A DNA stretch of 64,000 nt from Adineta steineri (Eukaryota > Rotifera > Eurotatoria > Adinetida > Adinetidae), in contig CAJNOI010000080.1 of assembly GCA_905250115.1 (NCBI GenBank), positions 310,001-374,000 on the forward strand, given 5' to 3'. The notes under the pieces are model-generated. The model saw nothing but the letters and a program-made list of their open reading frames with translations. It did not search any database and was not told the origin of the DNA. Position numbers and translations under genes: made by a program. Positions 24,367 to 35,507 of the stretch are shown here, in pieces. How positions within the stretch are numbered: the first letter of the stretch is position 1; the number at the start of each line of letters is the position of its first letter.

Positions 24367-25714
24367 TTAATTTTGATGACTTGGTAATGTATCTTCTCGA
24401 GTTAATATTTGATAAACACCTGGTTTCATCCATGATAAACCATGAATATTATCAAATGCTTTCTGTAAATATAAAAACAAAAAAATAAATATTTTTTTTT
24501 CTTTTTTTAGCAAAACAAAAAAAATCATAACATGCTAGATAATTAAAAACAAACCATATTAAGTCTTTAGAATTAACTAATAATTGCAAAGACATAAGCA
24601 TTAATTTTTTTTTATTAAATAAGCAACAGAATTTTTTTTAGTCATATTTTTTTTTCTTTTCAATAAATCATAAAAGAACGTGCACATGCATTCTAGACGC
24701 TTACATGAAGTGCTATCCTCCTTTTGATTGGTATCAGTATTAGAAAATGTTTTCTGATTAAATGGAAGATAATATACGAAATAGAACAATTAGATTTATT
24801 TACCTTTTTTCCAGTTAATAGAAGTTGCCGAACATTTTGTAATTTATCACTCCATGGAGTAAATCTACAATGAAAGTCATGTTCAATAGATAAAACTTTA
24901 TTTCTTAGAAATAACTTACAGTATAGCATGTGGATCGTCTGTAGTTGATGGTTCAGGAGTATAAAGGTTATCTTTTGATTGATTGACACATTCAGATATT
25001 TTTGAAAGAAAAATTCCTGGATCTTGTTCATATCTTTAGAAAAAAATAAATATGGATTAGTTTTTTCTTTTAGTGACATCTTACAAATTAGCTGCGTCGA
25101 CATTGACGGAATTTGTTGTTTCTATTTTTTGAAAAATACGTCGAATATAACGTAATACTTGCCAAAGATGATGTCCATTACGTCTAAAAATGTTATTATA
25201 GTAAATAAGAAATTATTAATTTTTGAAAAACTTACTTCCATACTGGAAAATATCGTTTAATATCGAGTTCACCTGTATCTACATTGATTTGCGGATGATA
25301 TATTGATGACATAAAAATAACTTTCTAAACAAAAAAAATTATTTTCATAAAAGCAAAGAAAATCTTGGACAGAAAAAAAACGTGAACATACTGGACAGTC
25401 GCCATCAGGAAATGTAGGTGGTATAATTATTGAAAAACGGAAAACACCACCTTCGTACGGACCTTGTGAAACAAAATGAACACCATTCCATACTAAAAAA
25501 AATAATCAATCATTATCATTAATCTTCGAATAAAAAATAGATCATACTTAAATTTGATTTTCCAGATGGAATAACAATAATACCAGGTATAAATTGTTTT
25601 CGTAGAAGATTACTAAATGAATTTTATAATAATATTTATTTTTTTGTTTTAAATTTTCTCTTTTTACTATTCTGCTTGAAGAATATAATCAAGTGCGTAT
25701 TCATTTTTTTCCAT
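24367..25714 (-). CDS. AKTIP: AKTIP / Fused toes, UBC-like protein
   Basis: Exons, in transcript order, are 25714-25668, 25612-25548, 25492-25392, 25324-25236, 25183-25085, 25033-24920, 24864-24804 and 24462-24367, giving 223 residues. AKTIP is an inactive E2-like subunit of the FTS-Hook-FHIP complex, which links dynein to cargo, and also acts at telomeres in mammals. Matches are YNLLRKQFIPGIIVIPSGKS, FVSQGPYEGGVFRFSIIIP, DGDCP, TGELDIKRYFPVW, NGHHLWQVLRYIRRIFQKIE and a final GLSWMKPG. The position where active E2s carry the catalytic Cys has none, as expected. The human protein is 292 residues; the Ser-rich N-terminal extension is missing. It lies directly upstream of RFK on the same strand. 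Confidence 0.93.
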
Positions 25715-26012
25715 TGTATTAGAATGATAGGTGATTTAATTACATTCTAAAAATATTACGAGGTATAAGTCAAGGTATGATATAATCAAATAATTATTCC
25801 TGCCTGTCTAAATACGATGATTTCTATTGGTTTGTAATATTCAATCAATAGGTGAATTTACGAAAGAGGTCATCATGTGTCAAATAAATTTATATTGTAA
25901 AAACTCGAAATTATGTTTTCTAGAGTATGGCGTGATTTTTATATTAGAAGAAAAGAATATATTTATGATAATTATATAATAAGTAAATGATTTTATTAAA
26001 ACACATCATTGT

Positions 26013-26666
26013 TCAATATTTTTTTGTTGATTGACGAGTTGTTGCTGAAAAAAAGACACGAATATACAATATAAAAAACAGTATACAAAGTATCATCATA
26101 AATAAAGCAATAGAAAGTATAGCAATTAAAAGTTTATCTTGTATTTTTTGTGCACCCGTACGATCAGTTATATGGAAATCATTCTGTACACTATTACCAA
26201 TCAAACCAATAAGAACAATAGTAAAAAAGAATGCTAAAGTAACAGCTAATAATGCAAATGTAGCAGCAATACGTTTGTTTCGGACACATACTATAGTATA
26301 TAAACAAAAGATATAGTTTGAACTCCTTTTTTTGTTTTACTTACTAATTGCAAGAATAAATATAGCAGCAAAGAAAGATACAGATCCACTCCAAATACCT
26401 GCACCAACTTTTCCTGGTCCTGAACCTAATTTTGAAGTTCCATTATGTTTACTTCCTTCAATAGCTACATTAGCAATATCAAGACTAATAATAGCTGCAC
26501 TACAAATAAGCATTGTAATCGATAAAATTGCTGTTCTAATACGTGGCCATGTATTATACCAATTGATATCTAATAAAGGTGGTTGATATGATACATTTCC
26601 ATAAGACGGAACAGTATACGGAGATGTATTATACAAGTAAGGCACTGGTCGTTGATGTCCATGCAT
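26013..26666 (-). CDS. Four-span (tetraspan/MARVEL-like) membrane protein
   Basis: Exons, in transcript order, are 26666-26345 and 26290-26013, giving 199 residues. The N-terminal cytosolic segment is Pro/Tyr-rich (about 1-45). Four hydrophobic spans follow: AILSITMLICSAAIISLDIA, IWSGSVSFFAAIFILAII, TFALLAVTLAFFFTIVLIGL and LLIAILSIALFMMILCILFF. The short loops and the spacing are like MARVEL or MS4A-type tetraspan proteins, but no family signature settles it. The AKTIP start lies 298 bp downstream. The function is unknown. Confidence 0.7.
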
Positions 26667-27275
26667 TATTTAATTCTATAGATTTCAATTTATTCTGACA
26701 CAGATGTGTTAATGTTTCATTGATAGAATAAATATCAAATGACAAACTATTTCTATCATTATTACAACTACTATCATATCAAATATTTAACATAGACAAT
26801 CAAATCAAAGTAAATAATCATATTATTACGTCTCGAGTATTCTTTTTTTTTTTGATTGAAGCAATAGATTGACAAAATTATAACTGTCAATCTATTGATA
26901 TTTTTGTAGATTACGTATTTTAACAAAGAATAAAACTTTTCTTATGTGAATAGCTCATTGAAATTTCTAAATATACATATTTAATATTTATTTTAATGAA
27001 TGTTAATACCTAAATGTATACATGCCAATTTTATCTATCATGAATAGATCTTGTATACTCTTAAAGTAATCATTTACTTCAAGGATATATATTCAATAAA
27101 TTATCGTTACATAATTTAGTAATAGTATTATCATAAATATCAATATTCAATTCTTTGAGATATCTTGTAAGTATCAATTGATATATTTTTCTTCGCTTAC
27201 TATTGTTTATATTCTTTTTTTTTACTATTGAAAATGAAGATTCTCACCGATGCAAATACATGAAAAAAAATACGC
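26667..27275. other. Intergenic, no gene seen
   Basis: This AT-rich stretch lies between WDR59 and the four-span protein gene. A 14-bp motif (AATAGATTGACA / inverse TGTCAATCTATT) forms a perfect inverted repeat around 26864-26900. Nothing else is recognised. Confidence 0.4.
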
Positions 27276-30200
27276 TCATAATTGACGCATACTAACAGAT
27301 AATGTACGAGAAATATATGGTCTTGTTGGTAATGTTGGTGTTTGTTGATGTTTTTGTATTTGATCTGTATTAATTGTTAATAATTCTTGTTGTTTAATAA
27401 TACATCGACATTGACAATCTTTTTCAGGACAATATCGATGTTTAGAATCTGGTGATGAAAACCATTCATGAATATGTAATAAATGTCCGCCATGAGCACA
27501 TATTGCACATAAAAAATATTGACCAACAACTGGTTGTAAACAAATTGAACAAATAATTATTGATGATATTTGATTTATTAATGTTGGTGATTGACAATTA
27601 TGATCAATTTTTTGTAAAATTTGTGTACGTTTATAAAAATGTTTCCAACGATGTAACAAACTTGCATACGAATATAATACTGGATCATAATGATGTTCAT
27701 TAATATTAGTTTTTTTCATAAATGGAGTTTTTAACATTGTTAATAGAAACATACTAGCTGATTGAATATCACCATTAGTTATATAATGAGAAACTATATG
27801 TTTAATTAAACCTAAACAAAAAATATTTTAAACGTTATATTCAGAAATAATTATTTTATTCTAATATTTTCACTATGGATGTACTGAGCCCCTCGGACTT
27901 GATCAAGGCTCGGGTGTGGCAGTGGGTGGGTGGGTGAAAGTCAAAAGGATAGTGCCCACACTCACACTCTCATCCACACCCACAACCCACCCTCGGTGCA
28001 TCCCTAAGTTTTACCTTGAGCAATTGGTGTTTGAAACCATGTATGATTATCATCTGATAAATTTTGTTGTAAAGTTAATAAACCGGCAAGTAAACGCCAA
28101 CAATGAGATAATTCATATTTAGCCATTTTTTTTGTTAATTGTTGATTTATTTGACACATATCAATTAAATGTTTTAAATTAAGTTTATAATCATCAGCTA
28201 ATTTTCTACTAACAGGTAAAAGTATTGATACATCATAAACAGATACTGTTGATTGATTTTGTGATAAATGATGATTAAATGAACGACGAAATGATGTTGA
28301 TACACGTTGATGATCACTTACTGTACTTGAACCTAATGATGAACGTAATGGAGCAGAAAACATTGTTGTTCGTGGATTAGTTGAGACATGTTGAATTTGT
28401 ACTGTATTTGTTATTATTGTTGTTGATGATCGGTAACTTGAAATAAAATAAAAGAATATAATAAATGAAGACACAAAAATTTACCTTGATGGTTGCTCAT
28501 CCGTACCAGAATTTCCTCGACTTTTCGATACTGTTAAACTAGTAGATCGTGTATGAAATGGTGACGGTCGAGTCATTGATCCATCATTTAAATTATTAAT
28601 AATTGGCGGTGCAGATGTTGGCTGTTGTTGTTGTTGCTGCTGTTGAGAATGATTTAATGTTCGACCAAAACATATTAAATATGTTCCACCAGCAAAACGA
28701 GCTCCACATGTACGTGGATTAGATCGAACAGATGAACTATTTACTCTATGAGTATCATTCATATGTGTTGATGATAATGCTACTTGATCAAATATTCGAT
28801 TCGAATTATTATGATTATTATTATTATTATTGCCATTAATTCCATTTAATAAATCAAATTGTAAATGATGTGATGATTGTTCTTGATTTTTTTTATTTAT
28901 TTTATTTTTAATAATATTTGACGAAATTTTTTCTTGTTTATAATATGAATAAAATAAATGTTTTAATTTAACTGCACATATATGTAAACATAATTGTCCC
29001 GAATAAAAACATTTATATGATGTTTGATCAAATATTGTTTGTATACGTGTATGAAAAGTTTTCAAACGTTCATCATTATTATTCGTTATTGTCGAAAATT
29101 TAAAACGTATAAATAATTGTGATACAATTGGATAATGACGTGATAGAAATAAATAAATACGAAATATTCCACAATTATCAAATGGATAAATACAACGAAG
29201 TATACACATACGACGTTCATCATCTTTATATTCAACAATAATATATGGACCATATGTATCATGTAAAGAATTAAATTCATTTTCAATTGAAACTTCTTTT
29301 GTTATATAATCAGAATTTATCGATATATCGTTTTCATCACCTGTCTCCGATGATGCTATACTATTAACTTGTGGTGATAATATTTCCGGAAATGTATTAT
29401 CATCTAAATCACTTTCATCAATATCAGTTGTTTCATCCTCAATAATATCCATGGTTGATTTATGACGATGAATTTGTTCTTGTTGTCGTGATAAATCTGA
29501 TAATGATTTTGGTATATCGGATTGATTTCTTTTATTTGTTCGTGTATAATCATGCCATGTTTGTCGAAATGTTAAATCCATATCTATTAAACGTAATTGT
29601 TCATCACGACACCAAGCTAGAATAGGAAAATGTTTTGTTACATCATCATTTGTACGTGATACAATCAATTGATTAAATAAATTAAATAATTTCGAATTTG
29701 TTACAAAAGTAAAATCATTAATTATTGATGGACTTGTCGATAATATACGATCGGTTAATGGTCTTAAATAATGATCTTCATCCCAACGCCAACCAGTAAA
29801 ACCATATGTTGATGATAGTGTATCACGAGATGCACAAATAAATAAACTATCATAAGTTGTTGTTTTAATCTAAAGTATAATTAAAAAATATATCGTCATT
29901 TTTCTTTATTAATTATTACTTTGCTTAATGTAAATGGTAATTGTTCATTGGATAGAGATTGCGCTAATAATTGTCCAGTTGTTGAAAATATTCTCAATGA
30001 ATTATCCATAGAAAGTGTAGCAATTGAATGATTTTGTTTTGTCCAATCCATACTTATTATACGTTGAGAATGTTCAGTTGAACTTAAATATGTATCTGTA
30101 CGACGCATATCATATATTCTTACACATCGATCACATTGTATAGCTAATTGATTCGAATTATTTATTTCCGTTGATGACCATTGTATATTACGAATACTAA

Positions 30201-30934
30201 ATGGAGTTGATAATGTTAATTTTAAATTTGCTGGTGCTTTCGATGAACAATGTCGAATATCCCATATTTGTACTTGACCATCAAGTGAACCCGTTAGAAA
30301 ACAATAGGGATCATTAGGCCAGTGAGATATTGTTGATATAGGACGCTATAAAGAAGAAATAAAATGTCATTTTAAATTTCTCTTGTATTTGTCTATAATC
30401 GTTAGATAGGAAAGGAAAAAATAACTTAGTCTTTATAAGCGTCGGTGGTGTAACGGTTAGCATGGTTGCCTTCCAAGCAGCCGACCCGGGTTCGACTCCC
30501 GGCCGACGCACTGTTCTCTTTTTTTTTTGTACCTGATGTTGAGTATCAATAATTGAACTTGTTTCATGTATACGACCATGATCAATAGTATAGAAACGAA
30601 CGAGACGATCAACAGCTAATGCATATTGATTTGAATCTTGATAATTCCATTGAACAATAGGTCGATTAACATTACATATATCAAATAAAGGTAATGATAC
30701 TATCTCAGATGAACATGGTATTAATATTGAATTATCATCCGCAATTGTATTAATATTCGATTGAAAAGATGATTCAAAATTAATAAATTGAAGTTCATGA
30801 TTTCCAATAAGTAAAACATAATTTTGATTTTCATTGAATTCTATTGAATGACAATCAAAATTTGAAAGATTTTTTCCAAAATCAAATGTAACTGATACAT
30901 CTGATGATAGATCATTATTTTGTTCATACAACAT
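27276..30934 (-). CDS. WDR59: WDR59, GATOR2 complex subunit
   Basis: Exons, in transcript order, are 30934-30533, 30345-29920, 29869-28485, 28436-28015 and 27811-27276, giving 1,056 residues. WDR59 is part of GATOR2, which senses amino acids upstream of mTORC1 at the lysosome. The order is WD40 repeats (about 1-360; for example GSLDGQVQIWDIRH), an RWD domain (about 475-590, LHDTYGPYIIVEYKDDERR) and a C-terminal zinc RING (about 969-1015: CSIC..CAICAHGGHLLHIHEWF..CPEKDCQCRC). Between them lie Ser/Asn/Gln-rich disordered stretches. The ATG lies three bases after TTTGCAG and 110 bp after the CLPB stop. Intron 1 hosts an antisense tRNA-Gly gene; intron 4 contains a GC-rich fold-back insertion. 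Confidence 0.93.
27875..28004. repeat. GC-rich fold-back insertion in WDR59 intron 4
   Basis: GGATGTACTGAG at the left and its near-inverse GTGCATCC with CTCGG at the right frame a stretch rich in GGGTGGGTGGG and CCCACAACCCACCC. Its composition is starkly unlike the AT-rich surroundings and it lengthens the intron to 203 bp. It is probably a small non-autonomous element. No clear target duplication is seen. Confidence 0.5.
30439..30510 (+). tRNA. tRNA-Gly (anticodon TCC)
   Basis: The acceptor stem GCGTCGG pairs with CCGACGC, with discriminator A. The anticodon arm is GTTGC-CTTCCAA-GCAGC with TCC at the centre. The T arm is CCGGG-TTCGACT-CCCGG. A T-run at 30519-30528 would terminate Pol III. 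No CCA is encoded, as in eukaryotes. The gene lies in WDR59 intron 1 on the opposite strand. Confidence 0.95.
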
Positions 30935-31044
30935 TATCTGCAAACATGAGATTTTATTTGACAAAAAATAAATCAACTAGAAATTTATATATATGTATAT
31001 ATTTATTTTTTATTCAAAAACTAAACATAATATGTATATAACTT

Positions 31045-34033
31045 TTAAAATTGATATCTTTTAAGATGATCTTCAGGTTTAATGTCTGTATAAATTATAT
31101 TTGTTTCTTGATTATTTGCTGAATGAAAGAGACCACTTATTAAACTTCGTCCACCTGTTGTTTCAACTTTTTGTAATTTAACTGATCTACTACTTATTGA
31201 TTCATTTGTAAATGGTGTATGAAAAAGATTTTCTTGTGCAGTTAATAGAACTTGATTACCACTTTCGATTAAACCTTGTTCATGAGCAGCAGCTAATTGA
31301 TTAACAACAGAACGTTCTACCTAAAAAAATAAAAATCTATCTTTATGTTGAAATTAAATAAAATTTCACTTCATGTTTAAGTGATCGAGCTCCATAATTA
31401 ATATCATAACCATCAGCTAAACAATCAAGAGCTTTACGATCCCAAATAATATCAATATTATGTTGGTCTTTAGCCTTTAAGAATACAAAATATAAAAATT
31501 AATTTCTTTATAATCTTAATAAATTTTACTCGTTTTTTCCAAAATTCAAGTTCTTTAAGAAGTAATTTATTGATTTCACTTTTTGAAAATGGTAAAAAAT
31601 AAACCATTTCATTAATACGTCCAAGAAATTCATCACGACGAAAATGTTTCTAATATATATTTCTTTATTATTAAATTATAATTCATTTCGAATAATTATT
31701 TACTTTTAATATTGGTTTAACAACTTTATCTTTGAATTGTTTCGATACAGTTATGCGAGTTTTTCCTTCATCATCTTGCTGTTGATCAGTATTATCTATA
31801 TAAAAAATTTTATTAACAATTAAATCTTCAATCTTAAGATTAAAATTTAGTGATATAAATTCAATTTTAACCCTTGTCTAAGTTTTCGCAAAAACTATCT
31901 GAAACCTGTAATCCTCTGTTTTTGATTGTTTGCTTGATTGTATGTCCACAAGGTCAAAAAAACATCGAAAACACATTTCTAGAGGTATTTTGATGCAAGG
32001 ACTTCGAATCTGATGTTAGTTTTTAGAAATTTTTTTACACAAAAAGCTTTTTTATAAGGGTTGACCGAATGGTTATTAAGATCGTAGAATTCCAATCTGA
32101 AGTCAGTTTTTGAAATTGTTTGAATACATAGTTTACTGGTAGCGGAGACATATCGGTTCTACGAGAAAGAGCTGAGCGAGTCCCCAGACGAGCGTTACTT
32201 GTAGATACTCTGGACTATACTGAATCGATTGGTGATGCTCAAGATAAATAAGCACACAGTTACAAGCTACAATTTGTCGAAAAACTTGAAACTCGTAAAC
32301 TTCAAATTTGGAGCTCACTTATCTTGATCAATGAATCTAAATTTTTCCTACCTGACGGAATTGTTGTATTAATTAATGATGGTTTCTTTTCTTCTTCTCT
32401 TCTTAAATCTTGTGCATAATTTGCAATTTCTTCGCTAGCTAAATTCGATGTCATAACATATATTGCTTGTTTACCATCAATTGTTTTTCCTTTTCCATCA
32501 GTTAATCGTCCCTAATAAAATATTTCCCTTAAAATTTTTCCTAATAATTTTTTGTTTTACTTCATCAAATAATTGTAACATAACTGTTAAAACATCAGGA
32601 TGAGCTTTATCCACTTCATCAAAAAGTACAACAGCTGTTGGACATTTTGTTAATAAATCAGTTAATTGTCCACCTTCTTGATATCCAACCTAAAAAAACG
32701 AAATCAAAATTTTTAATTAACTTATTAATTATTTTTTAATCAAACTTTCATATCCAGGTGGTGCACCAATTAATTTTGATACTTCATGTTTTTCTTGATA
32801 TTCACTCATATCAATACGTATAAAACATCGTGTTTGATTTTTTTCTCCATTTAAATATTTAGCTATTTGTTTAGCTAATTCAGTTTTACCAACACCAGAT
32901 GAACCAAGAAAAAGAAATACTAATGGTGATTCATCACTTGTCCAACCAGATTCTTTTCGACGTATAGCTAAAAAGACAAACGAAATTTTATTATTTAGTT
33001 TTCCTTCAGCAAAAAAAAACAACTAAACTAACCAGCACAAACGGTTAATATAGCATAATTTTGACCTACAATATGTTCTTTTATTCGAAGTTCAAGTGGT
33101 CTTCGTCGTCTTTCAGTTTTAAGTCTTTCATCATGTGATTTTTTTGCCTTAAAAAATATTATTTATTTATTATAAAATTTCATAATAGAAACAAACATTT
33201 CTTTCATATTGATTTAATAATTCTTTACGTTGTTGTAATCCATATGCAGACGGTAAATGTCCTTGTTCATTTTCAATTAACGGATCAGCACCATGTTCAA
33301 TCAAAATATTAATTAAAGGTATATTATCATTTAATACAGCGTAATGAAGTGCGGTAAAACCATTAAATGTTGCTTTGTGTGATAAACGATCACAAAATTC
33401 TTCTTCTCGTTTTGTATGAACTAAATTTATATGATAGAAGACGAGGACTTTCTTTATGTATATTTACCTTCTACAGGACGCCAATGAAGTTTTTTTGCCA
33501 TTGATTGAACATTAGTAAATTCATCTGATTGATTTGGATCAGCACCTTTTGAAAGTAAATATTTGACACAATCAATTTTATTATTTATAACAGCAACAAG
33601 AAGAGGTGTCCAACCAAGTGGATGTCGTAGATTAACATCAAGTTTATCTTGTTCAATTAATCTAATAGAAATAAAATAAATTTTTTATAATGAACATTTA
33701 TTTTATACTTTTGAAGAATATCTAATTGACCATCATGAGCAGCTTGAAAAAATTGTTTTTCTAAAAATTAACAATGAGTTTTGTTTATAAAAACAAAGGA
33801 TATAAGACATTTATACCAATTGGAGATTGATCTTTTTCAAGTGCTTTTGCATGAACAATAAATGACTGAGTTAATTTATCAAATGATGATAGTTTATAAA
33901 TAATTGTACTAGTTACAGTCGCTGTAGCTAATGAAGTTAGAAGAAGATGATTATTTCGAAATGAATATCGAATATTAGATGAAGATAATAGAAGTAAACG
34001 ACGAAAACTACGAAAGAAATATCTTGAAGTCAT
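31045..34033 (-). CDS. CLPB: CLPB (SKD3), mitochondrial AAA+ disaggregase
   Basis: Exons, in transcript order, are 34033-33817, 33760-33709, 33661-33468, 33420-33197, 33147-33033, 32967-32750, 32689-32561, 32511-32352, 31795-31704, 31649-31530, 31474-31370 and 31320-31045, giving 633 residues (human 707). The protein solubilises aggregates in the mitochondrial intermembrane space. An Arg/aromatic presequence ([16 protein letters not shown]) is followed by ankyrin repeats (about 75-235) and an AAA+ module: Walker A GSSGVGKT (about 288), pore GAPPGYVGY, Walker B VVLFDEVD, sensor MTSN, then [13 protein letters not shown] and [11 protein letters not shown]. Intron 6 needs a GA-AG pair to keep GAPPGY/VGYQEGG in frame. 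Intron 8 (556 bp) holds a dispersed repeat. WDR59 starts 110 bp downstream. Confidence 0.94.
31866..32329. repeat. Dispersed non-autonomous repeat, copy 4 (CLPB intron 8)
   Basis: The left end carries TGTCTAAGTTTTCGCAAAAA, the inverse of TTTTTCGCGACAACTTAGACA in copy 1. The right end has CAAATTTGGAGCTCACTTA. The core GATTGGTGATGCTCAAGATA is shared in reverse with copy 1. At about 464 bp it is the longest copy here, with boundaries by eye. Removing it would bring the 556-bp intron near local size. Confidence 0.6.
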
Positions 34034-34321
34034 CTAAAAATTGATAGATACATTAGTTTTTCAATTCCAATTTAGATGAGATTTTTGCTTAAAAATCAAT
34101 GAGAATCAATGGATGGGTATGAAGAGCAAAACAGATTGATTTCTCAGAGAGGTCGCTCTGACACAATTACAAATTATGTTTATACAAAATCGTCTACTAA
34201 TGAGATGAGAAATATATTAATTAGATTAAACTTTTTTTTCGTTACATAGTAAACAAATTAATCTTTAGACTTTATAAGAAAAATTTTATTTATTTTTGAA
34301 TTTCGAAAAATATATATAATT

Positions 34322-35089
34322 TTAACCAACTACAGTTGAACCATTTGGAAGTATAGCACCTTGTAAACTTTGCACTTTATCTAATTGTTCTTGTGTAATT
34401 TTTGCGCCATATAAATTCGTATAATTAAAAATAATTTGTGTAACATCTGTATTTGTCCAGTCGGTTTTTTGTAATGATGTATAACTAAAATCTGCATACG
34501 AACAATTTGAATCGAGAAATAATGAATTATCTAATATTGAATATGAAAAATTACTCTGATATAAATAGATATTTTTTAATAATAAATTTTCTGCTTGAAT
34601 ATTAGTAAATTTTAATTGATTATAAAATGATCCTTGTGGAAAAATTAATGATGATAAATCTGTATAAGATATATTAATACGATATTGAATACCACTATCA
34701 ATCAATAATTGTCTAAGAAATACTTTTCTTATTGGATCAAGTTGTCTTAACGTATGGAATGTTTTTGTACGAATAATTAATGAAATACGTTTATCAGTCG
34801 AATTTTTAAATAAATTATATTTAAAAATAAGATTAGTTAAATCTTGTTGATAAGTATTTAATATAATTTGTTGTTGTTGATCATGTAATGATTCCATACT
34901 TGTTAAACGATGATTAAATGCTGATATTCGAGAATGTTCAATATGATCTTCATTCAAATCTTCTTGTTGTAATGGAAGAACAATTGCTAATATACCAATA
35001 ATAAGTGGAATAAATAAATTTGAAATTAAACTAATCCAGTCAGAAAATGAATGATTTAAATATTTTCGATGGAATATATTTTTAAGCAT
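34322..35089 (-). CDS. Membrane-anchored pentapeptide-repeat protein (second)
   Basis: This is a single exon of 255 residues, starting at the first ATG in the frame. One hydrophobic span (LISNLFIPLIIGILAIVLPL, about 20-40) is followed by a polar spacer with RISLIIRTKTFHTLRQLDP, closely like ILLHIRTKTLIIFKNLDTKY in the gene at 9652, so the two are paralogues. Pentapeptide-like repeats follow (about 145-245; YADFSYTSLQKTDWTNTDVT). This copy lacks the glycosylated C-terminal domain of its relative and the ending ILPNGSTVVG corresponds to RLPNGTF there. The function is unknown. The topology would put the beta-helix outside the membrane or in the lumen. Confidence 0.8.
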   Translation of the reverse strand: MLKNIFHRKYLNHSFSDWISLISNLFIPLIIGILAIVLPLQQEDLNEDHIEHSRISAFNHRLTSMESLHDQQQQIILNTYQQDLTNLIFKYNLFKNSTDKRISLIIRTKTFHTLRQLDPIRKVFLRQLLIDSGIQYRINISYTDLSSLIFPQGSFYNQLKFTNIQAENLLLKNIYLYQSNFSYSILDNSLFLDSNCSYADFSYTSLQKTDWTNTDVTQIIFNYTNLYGAKITQEQLDKVQSLQGAILPNGSTVVG

Positions 35090-35261
35090 AAGAAAGATTT
35101 TATCTTTATTCAAAAACCAATAAATTTATTGAAAACAATCGCATTTTATATTGTATTATGACATTTTATAGTTTATTGCTTTTTTTTTGTTTTTGATGAA
35201 TGAAAAGGGCACAAGTACTTCATAAAAATAATTGTAAACGAAAATAAATCATAATTTGTAA

Positions 35262-35507
35262 TTAACAATCACATTCACAATCGCAACAAGCACATTCATC
35301 AGGACAGCAATTACAACTATCATTATCGTTAATAAAACAACAACATAAACATCGAAAAAAATCCTCACATGCACTATAGTTATTTAAACGGATTGGCGAT
35401 ACGTGTGTACCATGTCTTTTTCTTGTGTCATAGGATTCTTCTGTTTCTCGTAGTATATTCGGTTGTTTTATCACTCGATATTGATTTGTTTCAGATGTAT
35501 CAGCCAT
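35262..35507 (-). CDS. Cys-rich mini-protein, unknown
   Basis: This is a single exon of 81 residues. The first 45 residues are polar with no signal peptide; the last 35 hold 14 cysteines (DFFRCLCCCF then CNCCPDECACCDCECDC). This could be a metal-binding tail, a palmitoylated membrane anchor, or a short relative of the Cys-rich I-mfa domain; I cannot choose. The start is the only ATG in the frame. It lies downstream of the secreted-peptide gene on the same strand, 574 bp away. Confidence 0.6.
   Translation of the reverse strand: MADTSETNQYRVIKQPNILRETEESYDTRKRHGTHVSPIRLNNYSACEDFFRCLCCCFINDNDSCNCCPDECACCDCECDC

Noticed and set aside
30314-30532. Extension of the WDR59 first exon through the tRNA region
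   Set aside because: The open frame continues by chance through the antisense tRNA; the GT donor at 30532 and in-phase exon at 30345 give the correct WD40 continuation.
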